Shown here: positions 11,801-23,116 of the stretch, in pieces | Position numbering within the stretch: the stretch's first letter is position 1 | Layout: the number at the start of each line of letters is the position of its first letter | Origin: Niebla homalea | Taxonomy: Eukaryota; Ascomycota; Lecanoromycetes; Lecanorales; Ramalinaceae | Reading direction: 5' to 3' | DNA: 64,000 bases | Assembly: GCA_019925105.1 (NCBI GenBank) | Contig: JAHGAU010000009.1 | Location: 744,001 to 808,000, forward strand | Made by a program: the position numbers and the translations under genes | Notes under the pieces: model-generated | What the model saw: only the letters and a program-made list of their open reading frames with translations | Database searches by the model: none | Told to the model about the DNA's origin: nothing

Positions 11801-13098
11801 ATTATGTCTCCAAGACCTTGCCAAGTCATCATCTCAACTAATGCGTAGGAAACGAAGTTCGTGATTGTCGGGTCGGCATTTGAGGATTGGACGTTGGCGA
11901 GTGGATGCGGGAAAGCCTGTGTGGGAGACCAGGGCATGCTAGGCGGCATTAGCAAATGACTTGATGTGATCGCGAGGTATATGACTCACGTGAACATTAA
12001 ATGTAAGGGTATACCAAGCTTCTCCGCGCAATGAACGTGGGCAAAACTAGGCGGATTTGCGATTATAGCATCGGCCACGAAAGGCTTCGTAGAAGGATCA
12101 TCCTCGAGACCGATCCCGCTATCAAAGCTGGTACGGATGTCCATGCTGTCGTCTGTAATAGGCATACCAGTACCGTCTCCTGTCTCGATGCACGACCTCC
12201 AGCATCCCTGCACTATTTCATACATCCCTTTCCGTCGCTTACCAACATCGCCCGACTTCAGGGAATCCATGCCAGGCAGAAGACCAGGGTTCTTCACCAT
12301 AAAAGCCATGAGCTCTGCGGGATCTCCTCCAATGTTGAAGTACTCCAGTCCATTTTCTTCCACGAAGCCCCTGAAAGTCGAATGCGTTGCTAACCTGACG
12401 CGGTGGTGGTAGGTTTCCTTCAGAACTTTGCCGAGGGCTACGAAAGGTTGGACATCTCCACGCGAGCCAACAACATGTATCACAACGTTCAAGGGAGGCG
12501 GTGGCGTTTGGCCAGCAGGACCACCGAGGGCGGGTGGAATGTAGCCTGGAGGATGAGTGGCAGGCTCGTCATGATGGGCAAGATTAAGCTGGCTTCGCAG
12601 GGCCGGGACGAGCAAGTCGGACAGACGCCTCGACTTCTGGTTGATCCTTATGTTCAGACGTCCATCGTCTAAGGAGTGTTAGCCCTTTAATCGCAGAAGT
12701 GGCATCGTCTCTCCCTACGTGCAACCTGTGCGCTTGTATCAAATCCTTCCTGGTTGAAGTCGACTTGGCCGTACTCGTTGCCGTACAACGGAGCCGGCTG
12801 CTGCTCGATAGGGGGATCATTGACTTGTGGGTTTGGTTTGGACCTGCTCAAGTCAAACAAACATGATCATTTGTGAAGAAGTGGGGTAGCCGTACGAAGA
12901 CGCCCCTTTAGGGATTTTGGTGGAGGCTTCCTGTTCATCGTTGCCACGGCTGTTTGTGGATGAGCTAGGCTCTTGAGGACGAGCAGTGGAGGGAGATGAA
13001 GTGGTGTCATCTTCTTCGTTGCTGGCAGTAGCTGCAGCCTGTGCTTGAGCGATGACTACGCGTGGGATCTCTGGTGGGCTGTCCTTGTGAGGCGCCAT
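8854..13098 (-). CDS. Sterol 3-beta-glucosyltransferase-like GT1 protein with ubiquitin-interacting-motif tail
   Basis: Seven exons (13098..12896, 12843..12719, 12668..11990, 11938..11702, 11647..10159, 10096..9958, 9911..8854) with 46-62 nt GT-AG introns and consistent phases give 1309 aa. The GT28-type N-domain begins near residue 160 with VVIHVVGSRGDVQPFVALG. The nucleotide-sugar domain carries the VHHGGAGTTAAGIALGKPT motif. Sterol glucosyltransferases of this class move glucose from UDP-glucose to membrane sterols. Unlike Atg26, there are no N-terminal GRAM/PH domains. A Ser/Arg-rich linker, a glycine-rich VKGFGKGIGGFF segment and several UIM helices follow. The exon 1 start is the ATG giving MAPHKDSPPEI; the first ~75 residues are low-complexity. 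Enzyme assignment is strong at family level; the actual acceptor is inferred. Confidence 0.88.
8858..9510 (-). repeat. Ubiquitin-interacting-motif (UIM) repeats in the glucosyltransferase tail
   Basis: Residues ~1092-1296 of the encoded protein hold six good UIM cores of the acidic-x-x-Ala-x-x-x-Ser type: FEEAIQASVA, IERAIRASVM, IERAIKASIK, LEKAIEQSLQ, LQEAIELSKR and LERAMQASLG. Two degenerate ones are VKAVIERSK and VLEYVRKQSLLEE. Such helices bind ubiquitin. Coordinates cover the motif region within the last exon. Confidence 0.8.
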
Positions 13099-13731
13099 TG
13101 TGGATGGGCAGGATAGCCGAGTGCGGCACGTCAAGCAAATTAAGCATGAGGCTCATAACATTGTATTAAGATGGGTGACATGCAAAGGGATGATTGACAA
13201 CTGTATTACGACTTAAATATGCAGGATGAGTGTTGAGACCCTATCGGACTGGACGCCCACGGGCAATATCAAGTTATTCCTGTCACCCCACGTTGACTTT
13301 CTGTTAGCTGCATATGCAGGCGGCTGATAACGTTGCCTCCAGGGCTTGGTGATCAGGAACTAAACTAGGTACACCGGCGGTGTTTCCATCTGTAGGGTGT
13401 TGAATGAATCGCATGTGCAGAATGAAAATCTAGTCTATTCTTTTATACCTTAGCTTGATACTGTTGCAACTTCCTTCACCCTTCCAACAACATTCGAGGT
13501 CTCAATATTCCATTCATGTGTAGTCTTGCCACCGAGAACTGTTTACCCCAACTGACGTCGGTACGGATCTTATGACATGCCAGCTTGAGGCCATCGAGCG
13601 AATGATTGTTTTTCCGACTATTCCTGCTCTCAATGCCGCCTGTTATAGCGATTTACTTCCTAGGACAGATTCTACAACTTCCGTAGCATTTGATCTTGGT
13701 AGTAGAGCGGTTTAGTCCAAGGGCCCATTTC
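13099..13731. other. Intergenic region upstream of the glucosyltransferase gene
   Basis: A 633-bp spacer between two minus-strand genes, holding the glucosyltransferase promoter and the SWD1 3' UTR. I see no coding frame or repeat worth calling. Confidence 0.45.
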
Positions 13732-15296
13732 TCAGCCTTCCGAGTTCATCCACTCCCTTCCCTCTCCTGGACTTTTCCTCCGCATAACACCAGGCCCAAC
13801 CTCGACCATCTCGTCCTCGCTTTCGCTGTTCCCGACGTCCAGGAGAACTGGCATGCTAAATTGGTCGTCCTCAAAGTCATTTTTGGCTGGCTCCACTGTC
13901 AACACATCGATCATTTCATCTTCGAGATCTAGCCTTCTTTTATGAATCTCTTCGATCGGGTGGATATCGAATTCGTCCTCTCGCTCAATGTACTCGACAT
14001 TCTCCTCAACCTCAGCAAAATCCGGTGCTAGTGCTGACCAGCGTTGAGGGGTGACAATAGACCAGAGATATATCGTACCGGTTTCGAGGCCGCACGCAGC
14101 GACAAACGGTCGATTTGGGTGCCATTCGACAATGCCAAGCTCCTCTCTTGGACATTCCAAAATCTTCACCAAACTGCCATGGCCACGCTCCCACAAATAA
14201 ACGTCATGATTCATATATGTTGTAGCTGCGACATATTCTCCCGTAGAACTGAAAGTTGCGTGATTCCAGGACAGCCGCTGAACGACATCTTGAAACTTGT
14301 GCTCCACATCCAATGAGATGTCGGCTGGATGAAAGTCATCATGAGACAGGTCTGGCAGGTGCAGCGTTCGGATGATACGGTCGCTAGCATTGCAAACCAC
14401 GTCTCGGCCCGATGCGCTGAGTCGTAGAAGCAAGATGAGACCGGTCGAAAGCCTGGTTGAGTGAACGATGGTACAGGTCTCTGCGTTGATGATGTTCACC
14501 CATCCTTTACTGGTTCCTGCGATGATGTGGCTTCCGAGCGCATTGAAGATGGTCACACAAGTAGCCTGTTTAGCGTCTTGCGCTGCCTGCTTCCCGCTGA
14601 GTTCTTCACCATCTGCCAAAGATCGTCTGGGAGCGGTAGGAAGTTGATGCTTGACGGGGAGAGCGGAAGACATGTCGACAAGCACGGGCAGATCTTCGTA
14701 GAGTGATGCAACCAAAATGAAACTGATACATGTCTACTCAGTAATGAACCCGGCCTCAGCTTTGCCCTTCAAGACGTACTGGTTGGTAGGATGTAATTCA
14801 GCAATGTAGACGGGTGCCTCAAACCGAACAGTTCTTAACCTTGCACCGTCGCTCAAATCCCACAATATGCTCTTGCAATCCTGTCCAGAGCTCAGAAGGT
14901 ATCGACCATCGCTTGACCAGCTTTCAACCATCAGCGACATTCAACCCGTACCAGCATGGTGAGATGCCTTAATGATTGTATCTGGCGAGTATGACCACGA
15001 AGCTTACGAGCAACACCATTTGTCTCGACATCAAAGATGACGAGCACCCCATCTACCTAAATCCATCAACTCAGTTCTGGCTCACCAAGGTATCGACGCA
15101 AAGTATGAGTACCCTTCCTGACGCGAGCAAGTCTCCTTTACGATTGAATCGTAGGGCGGTTGAGTGACCAGATCCTTTGCAATGTCAGCTATATTTGATT
15201 AGATGTCGTCGGGCTATGATACCTACTGATCGCCCCAGTCAAGGTTTCAGGGAAATCTTGCGCAAGTATGAATGGATCAACAAGGGATAAATTCAT
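13732..15296 (-). CDS. SWD1: COMPASS complex WD40 subunit Swd1/RbBP5
   Basis: Five exons (15296..15227, 15174..15113, 15056..14968, 14920..14780, 14722..13732) give 450 aa. The protein starts MNLSLVDPFILAQDFPETL, the hallmark N terminus of Swd1/RbBP5, a beta-propeller scaffold of the Set1/COMPASS histone H3-K4 methyltransferase. Further marks are the LASGRVDGVLVIFD, LRGHTRQI and RTVRFEAPVYIAELHP blocks and the propeller blade ending GTIYLWS. An acidic C-terminal tail follows. Intron 3 (14921..14967) starts with GC instead of GT; only that junction restores the conserved QSLSWSSDGRYLL reading. Introns are 47-57 nt. The gene is divergent from RPB1 across a 695-bp promoter. Confidence 0.93.
14921..14967 (-). 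other. GC-AG intron in SWD1
   Basis: A 47-nt intron with donor AAG|GCATCT and acceptor GAAAG, containing a CTGAT branch-like site. There is no GT donor that keeps the frame with a plausible length: the only nearby GT would leave a 31-nt intron and insert foreign residues. Confidence 0.8.
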
Positions 15297-15991
15297 TGTT
15301 TGTCACTAATGGCACAGAGACACGGAGCTGGGTAAGGCTAGCAGTAAAATAGGGCAATTTGAGGGGCGAGCCTGCGTGGGTGCCATGTCTAGACTTGCAG
15401 CATGGAACCTGGTCAAGTAAGATATCGTGAGCAGTCTCAAGAGGACCCCCTTTGTGCAGCTTGCAATAATGTGAAAGGGAGCGTCTGTCATGGCAATGAT
15501 GGCATGTGCCCTAAAGTCCTAAAAAAGGGCTTCGGCTGCACTTGGACTAGCGCGACATTCCAATCGCGCTAGAATTGTGGCTAAATCTCTTCATGCCTCT
15601 CTCATCTCCCATTCATCATCTACATCCACCCACCAAAGCCCACAACAAAGCCTCATCTCATCATCCTGACGACTTGGACGAGCCTCCAGGCACTGTGAAG
15701 AAAGAGTTGATAACATTTCATGGAATACAGGGGCTAGGATACGGGTCGCAGAGGTGGGGTGGACAAGCCGCTGAGGGAGGCTTCGTGCCTTACCCGACGC
15801 CGACGAAGAAGTCGCACGGACAACAGTCTTTGCAAAGCATCAGCGCTGGCTTATCATTCCGATCTTGTGCGCTTGTTCGCAGGATTGGGTCACTATCGAT
15901 GAGCCTACAGTAGACGAGCCTGGGTCCCGTCCAACTTTTCCTCCCCTCTCCCTCCTAGGCACTGGTGCCGTTGCGAGTCGAGACAGCGATC
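15297..15991. promoter_or_regulatory. Bidirectional promoter between SWD1 and RPB1
   Basis: A 695-bp region separating divergent starts of two genes that act on transcription elongation and H3-K4 methylation. It contains the inverted repeat at 15547-15572. A 112-codon open frame at 15575-15913 has no recognisable product and is probably chance. Confidence 0.6.
15547..15572. promoter_or_regulatory. Perfect 9-bp inverted repeat with CCAAT in the loop
   Basis: CTAGCGCGA (15547-15555) and TCGCGCTAG (15564-15572) are exact reverse complements around an 8-base loop. A CCAAT box (15560-15564) overlaps the loop. It may be a protein-binding site for the SWD1/RPB1 promoter. Confidence 0.5.
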
Positions 15992-18900
15992 ATGGCGAAC
16001 CTACAATTCCAGTATTCCAGCGCGCCGCTGCGCACTATTCAAGAGATCCAGTTTGGTCTCTTGTCCCCAGAAGAGATCAAGAATATGAGTGTGGCTAAGA
16101 TCGAGTATCCCGAAACAATGGACGAGCAAAACCAGCGACCACGAGAGATGGGTCTCGCCGATCCACGCTTAGGAACGATCGATCGATCCGTCAAATGCGC
16201 GACATGCGATGAGAACATGTCCGAATGTCCTGGTCATTTTGGTCACATTGAACTGGCCGTACCCGTCTTCCACGTCGGTCAGGCAACACGAAGCACCTTC
16301 TTCTACCCAGTTCACTGACTATGTGTAGGCTTCATGACGAAAATCAAGAAGTTGCTGGAGACCGTCTGTCACAATTGTGGAAAAGTGCTTGTTGACGAAG
16401 TTAGTCATCCCTTTAGGGATGACCAGAGCTCACTGCGATCTTTTGCTGACTTTTGTTGAACAATAGAGCAACCCCGCTTTTGTGGACGCTCTGCGATTTC
16501 GAGACCCAAAACGTCGTTTTGACGCCGTTTGGCGGCTTTGCAAGCCAAAAATGATTTGCGAATCCAACGCGAGCACTGAAGAAGATGCTCCGTCGGACGA
16601 ACCCAAGAAGCCCAAGCATGACCATGGAGGCTGCGGCAACATACAGCCTGAGATTCGTCGCGAGGGGCTTCGTTTGACCGGGACGTGGAAAGCACAAAAG
16701 GGGGATGAGGAGAATGAGGGCCAACAGCCTGAGAAAAAGCCCATTTCTCCACAGATGGCACTCAACATCTTCCGTCATATAGCCACGGAAGACATCAAAC
16801 GAATGGGCCTCAGTAACGATTACGCACGTCCTGAGTGGATGATCATCACTGTCCTTCCTGTTCCTCCACCCCCAGTTCGTCCAAGCATAGCTGTGGACGG
16901 AGGTAACGGTCTTCGCGGTGAGGATGACCTGACCTACAAACTCGGCGACATCATCCGCGCTAATGGTAACGTCCGACGATGCGAAACGGAGGGCTCACCT
17001 GCTCACGTGGTGAGCGAATTTGAGCAGCTGCTGCAGTTCCATGTTGCGACGTACATGGATAATGATATTGCTGGCCAGCCACAAGCACTGCAGAAATCGG
17101 GTCGCCCAGTGAAATCGATAAGAGCTCGGTTAAAGGGCAAAGAAGGTCGTCTGCGAGGTAACCTGATGGGCAAACGTGTCGACTTCTCGGCTCGTACCGT
17201 CATCACAGGAGATCCAAATCTATCTCTCGACGAAGTCGGTGTCCCGCGAAGCATCGCCAGAACCTTGACGTATCCTGAGACGGTAACACCGTACAACATC
17301 CAGAAGCTTCATCAATTGGTCAAGAATGGCCCGAATGAGCACCCTGGTGCCAAGTATGTCATTCGAGATACTGGAGAACGGATCGATCTAAGACACCACA
17401 AGAGAGCAGGCGAGATATCCTTGCAGTATGGATGGAAAGTGGAGCGACACATCGTGGACGGCGACTACATCATCTTCAACCGTCAGCCGTCATTACATAA
17501 GGAATCTATGATGGGTCACCGAGTCCGCGTCATGCCGTATTCGACCTTCAGACTCAACTTGTCCGTTACCTCCCCTTACAACGCCGACTTTGATGGGGAT
17601 GAGATGAACCTGCACGTTCCTCAGAGTGAAGAGACTCGAGCCGAAATCAGCCAGCTCTGCATGGTGCCATTGAACATCGTTTCCCCTCAACGCAACGCAC
17701 CTCTAATGGGTATCGTGCAGGACACATTGTGTGGTATCTACAAGCTATGTCGTCGTGATGTCTTCTTGACCAAGGAGCAAGTGATGAACATTCTGCTCTG
17801 GTTACCAGATTGGGATGGTGTCATTCCACAACCAGCCATACTCAAACCAAGACCAACGTGGACAGGCAAACAGCTCATAAGCCTTGTCATCCCGTCTGGT
17901 ATGGCATTATCCCGTGGCAAAAATCCTTGTCCACTTAAAGATGACACCCTGCTAATCCAAGGGGGCGAATTGATGTATGGATTGCTGCGCAAGAATATTG
18001 TCGGAGCTAGTCCCAATGGTCTCATTCACGTCATTTACAACGAGAAAGGCTGGGAGGCAGCTGTGAACTTCTTTAATGGAGCTCAGACACTCGTCAACTA
18101 TTGGTTGCTTCACAATGGTTTCAGTATTGGCATAGGTGATACTATACCCGATGGCGAAACTATTGAAATGATTCAAGGGGCCGTCAATGCTCAGAAGGCA
18201 GTCGTCACCGAGATCACCCAGATGGCTACTGCTAATACCCTCGAATCCTTACCTGGCATGAATGTGAGGGAGACATTTGAAAGCAAAGTTTCAAAAGCAC
18301 TGAACAAAGCCCGCGACGATGCTGGAACTAAGACTACAGATAGTCTCAAGGATCACAACAACGCTATTCAGATGTCTCTTTCGGGATCCAAGGGCTCGCC
18401 CATCAACATTTCACAGATGACTGCTGTCGTGGGGCAGCAATCCGTTGAGGGCAAGCGCATCCCGTTCGGCTTCAAGTATCGGACGCTACCACATTTTACG
18501 AAGGATGACTACTCTGCGGAGTCGCGAGGCTTCGTCGAAAATTCTTATCTGCGTGGCTTGACACCCACGGAATTCTTCTTTCACGCCATGGCAGGGCGCG
18601 AGGGTCTCATTGACACTGCCGTCAAAACGGCGGAAACCGGCTACATTCAACGCCGTTTGGTCAAGGCACTTGAAGATGTTATGTGCAAGTACGATGGTAC
18701 AGTTCGCAATTCCCTGGGGGATATCGTGCAATTTGTCTATGGGGAGGACGGTCTGGATGGCGGGCACATTGAAAACCAAGTTATTGACATGATCGTGTGC
18801 TCGGACGACGCGTTTGAGAGGCAATTCCGCGTGGATCTCGTGAATCCCACGGAAAACACCGAGCTTCCAGCCGCTCTGCCAGCACCTGTTGATGGTGATG

Positions 18901-21431
18901 CTGATTTCGGCCAAGTCCAGGAATTGCTTGATGAGGAGTACAATCAACTTTTAGATGCTCGCGATTTTTTGCGCCAGCACAGACAGAATGCGGACGAGAA
19001 TTATCAACTACCGATCAATGTACTTCGGATCCTTGAAACAGCAAGGACCACTTTTAAAGTCAAGCCCGGGACAGACAGCAATTTACATCCTGCGGAGGTG
19101 ATTCCGGCTGTTGAACGGCTACTCGCCCGACTGGTCATTGTTCGAGGAGAGGACGCCTTATCCAAAGAGGGTCAGCATAACGCAACTCTACTTTTCAGGG
19201 CCCAGCTTCGCTCGCGCCTAGCGTTCAAGCGTCTGGTGACAGAACACAACTTGAATAAACTTGCCTTTCAGCATGTTCTTGGCGAGATCGAGAGCCGCTT
19301 CAATCGAGCTATTGTCAACCCTGGCGAGATGGTCGGTGTCCTTGCGGCCCAGTCGATTGGTGAGCCAGCAACGCAAATGACCCTGAACACCTTCCATTTT
19401 GCTGGGGTCTCATCCAAGAACGTCACACTAGGTGTGCCTCGTCTAAAGGAGATCCTGAACGTGGCCAAGAACATCAAGACTCCCTCAATGGCCGTATATC
19501 AGGAAAGCGCCTCCGTCGGACAGCAAGAGACGGCGAAATTGCTAAGGAGTGCTGTCGAGCACACGACACTTCGCTCTGTAACAGAGACGACAGAGATCTA
19601 CTACGATCCTGATATTGAGGCTACCGCCATCGAGGCTGACCGTGACATGGTCGAATCGTATTTCATCTTGCCCGGCGGAGAAATCGAAGATCGGTTCAGG
19701 CAGTCACGCTGGCTTCTCCGCATAATACTTGGTCGTCGATCCCTGCTCGACAAGGGCCTCTCGGTCCAGGACGTTGCCAACAAGATCAAGGAGAATTATG
19801 CCCGAGATCTGGCGGTGATCTTCAGTGACGATAATGCTGATGAGCAAGTCATCCGGATACGCATGATCCAGGAACAGACCAAGGGAGAGGAAGACGACGA
19901 TCTTGAAGAAGATCTCATGCTGAAGCGACTTGAAAGTCACATGCTCGATACGCTCACTCTGCGGGGTGTGCCCGGTATCGAGCGAGCGTTTTTGAACACA
20001 CGCCCAAGACTCGTCCAGGACGAAAGTGGTGCTCTAGTGATTGACAAGGATAGCAACCCTGCTTGCGAAGAATGGTTTCTGGATACGACTGGTTCCGCTC
20101 TGGGACAGGTTCTCACGGTGCCCGGGGTCGATACCAGACGCACCTATTCCAATTCTTTCATTGAGGTGTTTGAAGTTTTTGGCATTGAAGCCACACGGTC
20201 CGCTCTGATGCGAGAATTGACTCAGGTCTTGGCCTTTGACGGCTCCTATGTTAATCACCGTCATTTGGCGCTGCTCGTCGACGTGATGACCTCACGAGGT
20301 CATCTGATGGCCATTACTCGACATGGAATTAATCGTGCGGATACTGGTGCTCTGATGAGGTGTTCCTTCGAAGAGACGGTTGAAATCCTCCTTGAGGCCG
20401 CTGCCTGCGGAGAGCTTGATGATTGTCGAGGGGTGTCCGAGAACGTCATGCTCGGTCAATTAGCACCACTCGGCACTGGTGAGCTGGAGGTCTTCTTAGA
20501 TCAAAACATGCTTGACACCGTCATCTCGGACAATGCGCGTCTGGGCATCATACCCGGCGTCAAAGGAAACGTACTGGCTGATGGGGCTGCAACGCCTTAC
20601 GACAGCGGCTCTCCGATGCAGGATAGCGGCTACATTGGATCGCCTGACTTCGGGGCATCTTTCTCCCCCATCGTGCAAGCCGGGGGAGCAACGCCAGGCG
20701 GGTTCACAGAATACAGCGGGCCCGGCTTTGGTGGGGGTATGTCTCCATTCGGAGGAAACAGAAGCCCTGGTGGCTGGTCTCCCAGCTCACCCTTCGCTTC
20801 TTCGCCATTCAACACATCACCAACAAGCCCTGGAGCGGCCTCACCAGGCTTCTACTCGCCTTCATCCCCTGCGGGGTTCACCAGCTCGCCCAAATTCTCC
20901 CCTGCGAGTCCAGCATATGCGGCGAGTCCAGCCTTCACTCCAACGTCCCCGTCGTACTCGCCTTCGTCACCGCAGTACGGGTCCCCAACATCACCTTCTT
21001 ATAGTCCGACATCCCCGAGTTACTCACCATCGTCGCCAGCTTTCATTGGTGCTTCGCCTACCTCACCCTCCTACTCTCCATCATCGCCAGCTTACAGTCC
21101 CTCCTCTCCTGCTTTCCAAAAAGGCAGTGGAATCTCGCCAACAAGCCCGGTATACAGCCCAACGTCGCCCAGCTGGTCTCCTTCGTCACCCCAATTCACT
21201 CCCCAATCTGCCAAGCAAAATTCCATCTCTCCAAGCTCACCTGTCTACTCACCAACGTCTCCAAATGCGTACTCGCCCGGATCACCCCAATTCACTCCAG
21301 GGTCCGGTGGCTCCGGTCCTTCACCTGCGGATCAAAAATTCTCCCCTGTAAGTCCTGCTTTTCTCGACATGCGGGTCAAACCACTGACGAAGACATAGGC
21401 TTCTCCAGCTTTCAGCCCAGATGAAGACTAG
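15992..21431 (+). CDS. RPB1: RNA polymerase II largest subunit Rpb1
   Basis: Four exons (15992..16277, 16329..16399, 16467..21347, 21399..21431) give 1756 aa. This is the catalytic subunit of nuclear RNA polymerase II. The zinc-binding clamp reads [20 protein letters not shown], with CHNCGK in exon 2. The magnesium motif [10 protein letters not shown] is near residue 490. The trigger-loop region, [19 protein letters not shown], is near residue 1080. The C-terminal domain occupies roughly residues 1500-1756 and is made of diverged YSPTSPS-like heptads. The last 51-nt intron splices to a 10-codon final exon ending SPDED. The start ATG gives [16 protein letters not shown], matching family N termini. 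Confidence 0.97.
20719..21431 (+). repeat. Degenerate RNA polymerase II CTD heptad repeats
   Basis: The tail has only a few near-perfect heptads (around [19 protein letters not shown]). The rest are variants such as [15 protein letters not shown], broken by inserts like QKGSGI, QSAKQNS and [13 protein letters not shown]. Proline-Ser pairs are kept while Tyr is often lost or replaced by Phe or Trp. The repeat nature makes a shifted plus-strand frame (20512-21351) look open. Confidence 0.85.
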
Positions 21432-21930
21432 GATGACTACGGAGGAAGGTCCAACCTTGATACCATGTGACATTGATTTTATCATCTAATTCAGCCAGTC
21501 CTGTATTTTTAAGAATGAGAAGGGAACACATGATACCCTCAAGCATGCATGGAGGCGTTCTGCATCCTTCAATAGGATAGACCGTGATAAGTGCCAATGT
21601 CAGGCCGCGAAAACAAGGCGTTGGTGGAGCTCGTTGCTGAAGGCCAGCTTTCGGGGTGGATGTCTGGAGGAGCAGCCCTTCGAAAATGCATTGGGCCAAT
21701 GATGAATTTAAATCTAGTACATAGATACCGATATTATTGCATTTGCCACCAAATCCATTCTGAATCGATCCTGCACCGACATAGTCTAAAGACGCTGTTA
21801 ATACAAGCAGTCCCTTAATCCATGGCTTGCTTCGTTGAATCTAGAATGTGGACTTGTTAGGCTAGCACATCTAAATAACTTCATGAAATATCTCAACCTC
21901 GAATGGAATTCAGCCTCAGACTTTCCAAAC
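21432..21930. other. Intergenic region between RPB1 and THG1
   Basis: A 499-bp spacer between two plus-strand genes; it should hold the RPB1 3' UTR and THG1 promoter. No motif recognised. Confidence 0.45.
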
Positions 21931-23116
21931 ATGACAAATTCCAAGTACGAATATGTTAGAGATTTCGAAGACGATTCCAAGTTGCTGCGGAACACTTTCA
22001 TTGTCGTCCGCATTGATGGACGAGGTTTCCATAAGTAGACAAAAAGGAAAAGGGGGCCCCCTTCATCTAATTCTGCTGATTGTGCTCGTCAGATTTGCAA
22101 ACAAGTACAGTTTTGAAAAACCCAATGACCGGCGGGCTCTAGACTTGATGAATTCGGCAGCGGAAGCCGTAATGCGAGACATGCCCGATATCAGTATTGC
22201 GTATGGAGTCAGCGATGAGTATAGGTTTTCCTCCTAGATTTCTTAAGTCATGTCTGAAGTCGGGCTGAGGATGGGATAAGCTTCGTCTTCCACCAGTCCA
22301 CAGCTCTGTTCGATCGGCGTGCGAGGTAAGCTACTTCAAATCTGCCGCTTCGAGTCTCCCGCTTGCATAGAAACATTCTATGATAATGAATATTGCTAGT
22401 AAGATTTTAACAACCGTTGTGTCTACCTTTACATCCTACTATGTCTATCATTGGCCGAAATTCTTCACCGATCAAGGCCTATCGCCACCTCTGCCATCCT
22501 TTGACGGCAGGGTGGTGCTCTATCCTACTATCAAAAACATCAGGGACTACTTGAGCTGGAGGCAGGTTGACTGTGAGTCACACGCAGGCTGGGAGGACTT
22601 TTGCTCAAGACCATATAGGCCACATCAACAATCTGTACAATACTACATTCTGGACTATGGTTGAGAAGGGCAAGTTGAGCAACAGAGAGGCTGAGGAAGA
22701 GCTCAAGGTGGGTTCGACTCAACAGACCAGTCCCGAGCACATCTAAAAAGCTACCAACATTAGGGGTCAGTCTCTGCTGACAAGAATGAAATCCTGTTTT
22801 CCCGATTCGGTGTGAATTACAACAACGAGCCAGAGATCTACAGGAAGGGGACCGTGCTGTATCGTGTTGTGAGGAAATACTTTCCAATCCATCTCACTCG
22901 AGAGCACCTGGCTGATCTCTAATATGTCCTTTTCATTGGTAGATGGAGCGGAGGACGTCACCGTCGAAGGGGTCTGAGCAAACAGACATCATATCCAAAA
23001 CGCAAGCTGAAAAGCAGCGAAAGCTTCGCCAAAAGGCCACCATCCAGAAGGAACACGCCGACATCATACAGGATGCTTTCTGGGACGCAAACCCTTACTT
23101 GTTCTTGAACAGCTAA
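21931..23116 (+). CDS. THG1: tRNA(His) guanylyltransferase
   Basis: Seven exons (21931..22034, 22093..22224, 22281..22325, 22400..22572, 22619..22707, 22764..22868, 22943..23116) give 273 aa. Thg1 adds G-1 to the 5' end of tRNA-His by 3'-5' polymerisation. The fold marks are [12 protein letters not shown] (first metal Asp), VSDEYSFVFHQS (Asp-Glu metal pair), [20 protein letters not shown], and the [13 protein letters not shown] block. Exon 3 is only 45 nt. The ATG at 21931 ([13 protein letters not shown]) corresponds to the yeast start; the frame is open further upstream, but only the 21931 start matches the family. Six introns in 1.2 kb make this the most fragmented gene in the window. Confidence 0.95.

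Noticed and set aside
15575..15913. 112-codon frame upstream of RPB1
   Set aside because: No recognisable domain, and it lies in the divergent promoter with no splice or start support.
20512..21351. 279-codon plus-strand frame over the RPB1 tail
   Set aside because: It is a shifted frame of the heptad repeats, kept open by repeat composition.
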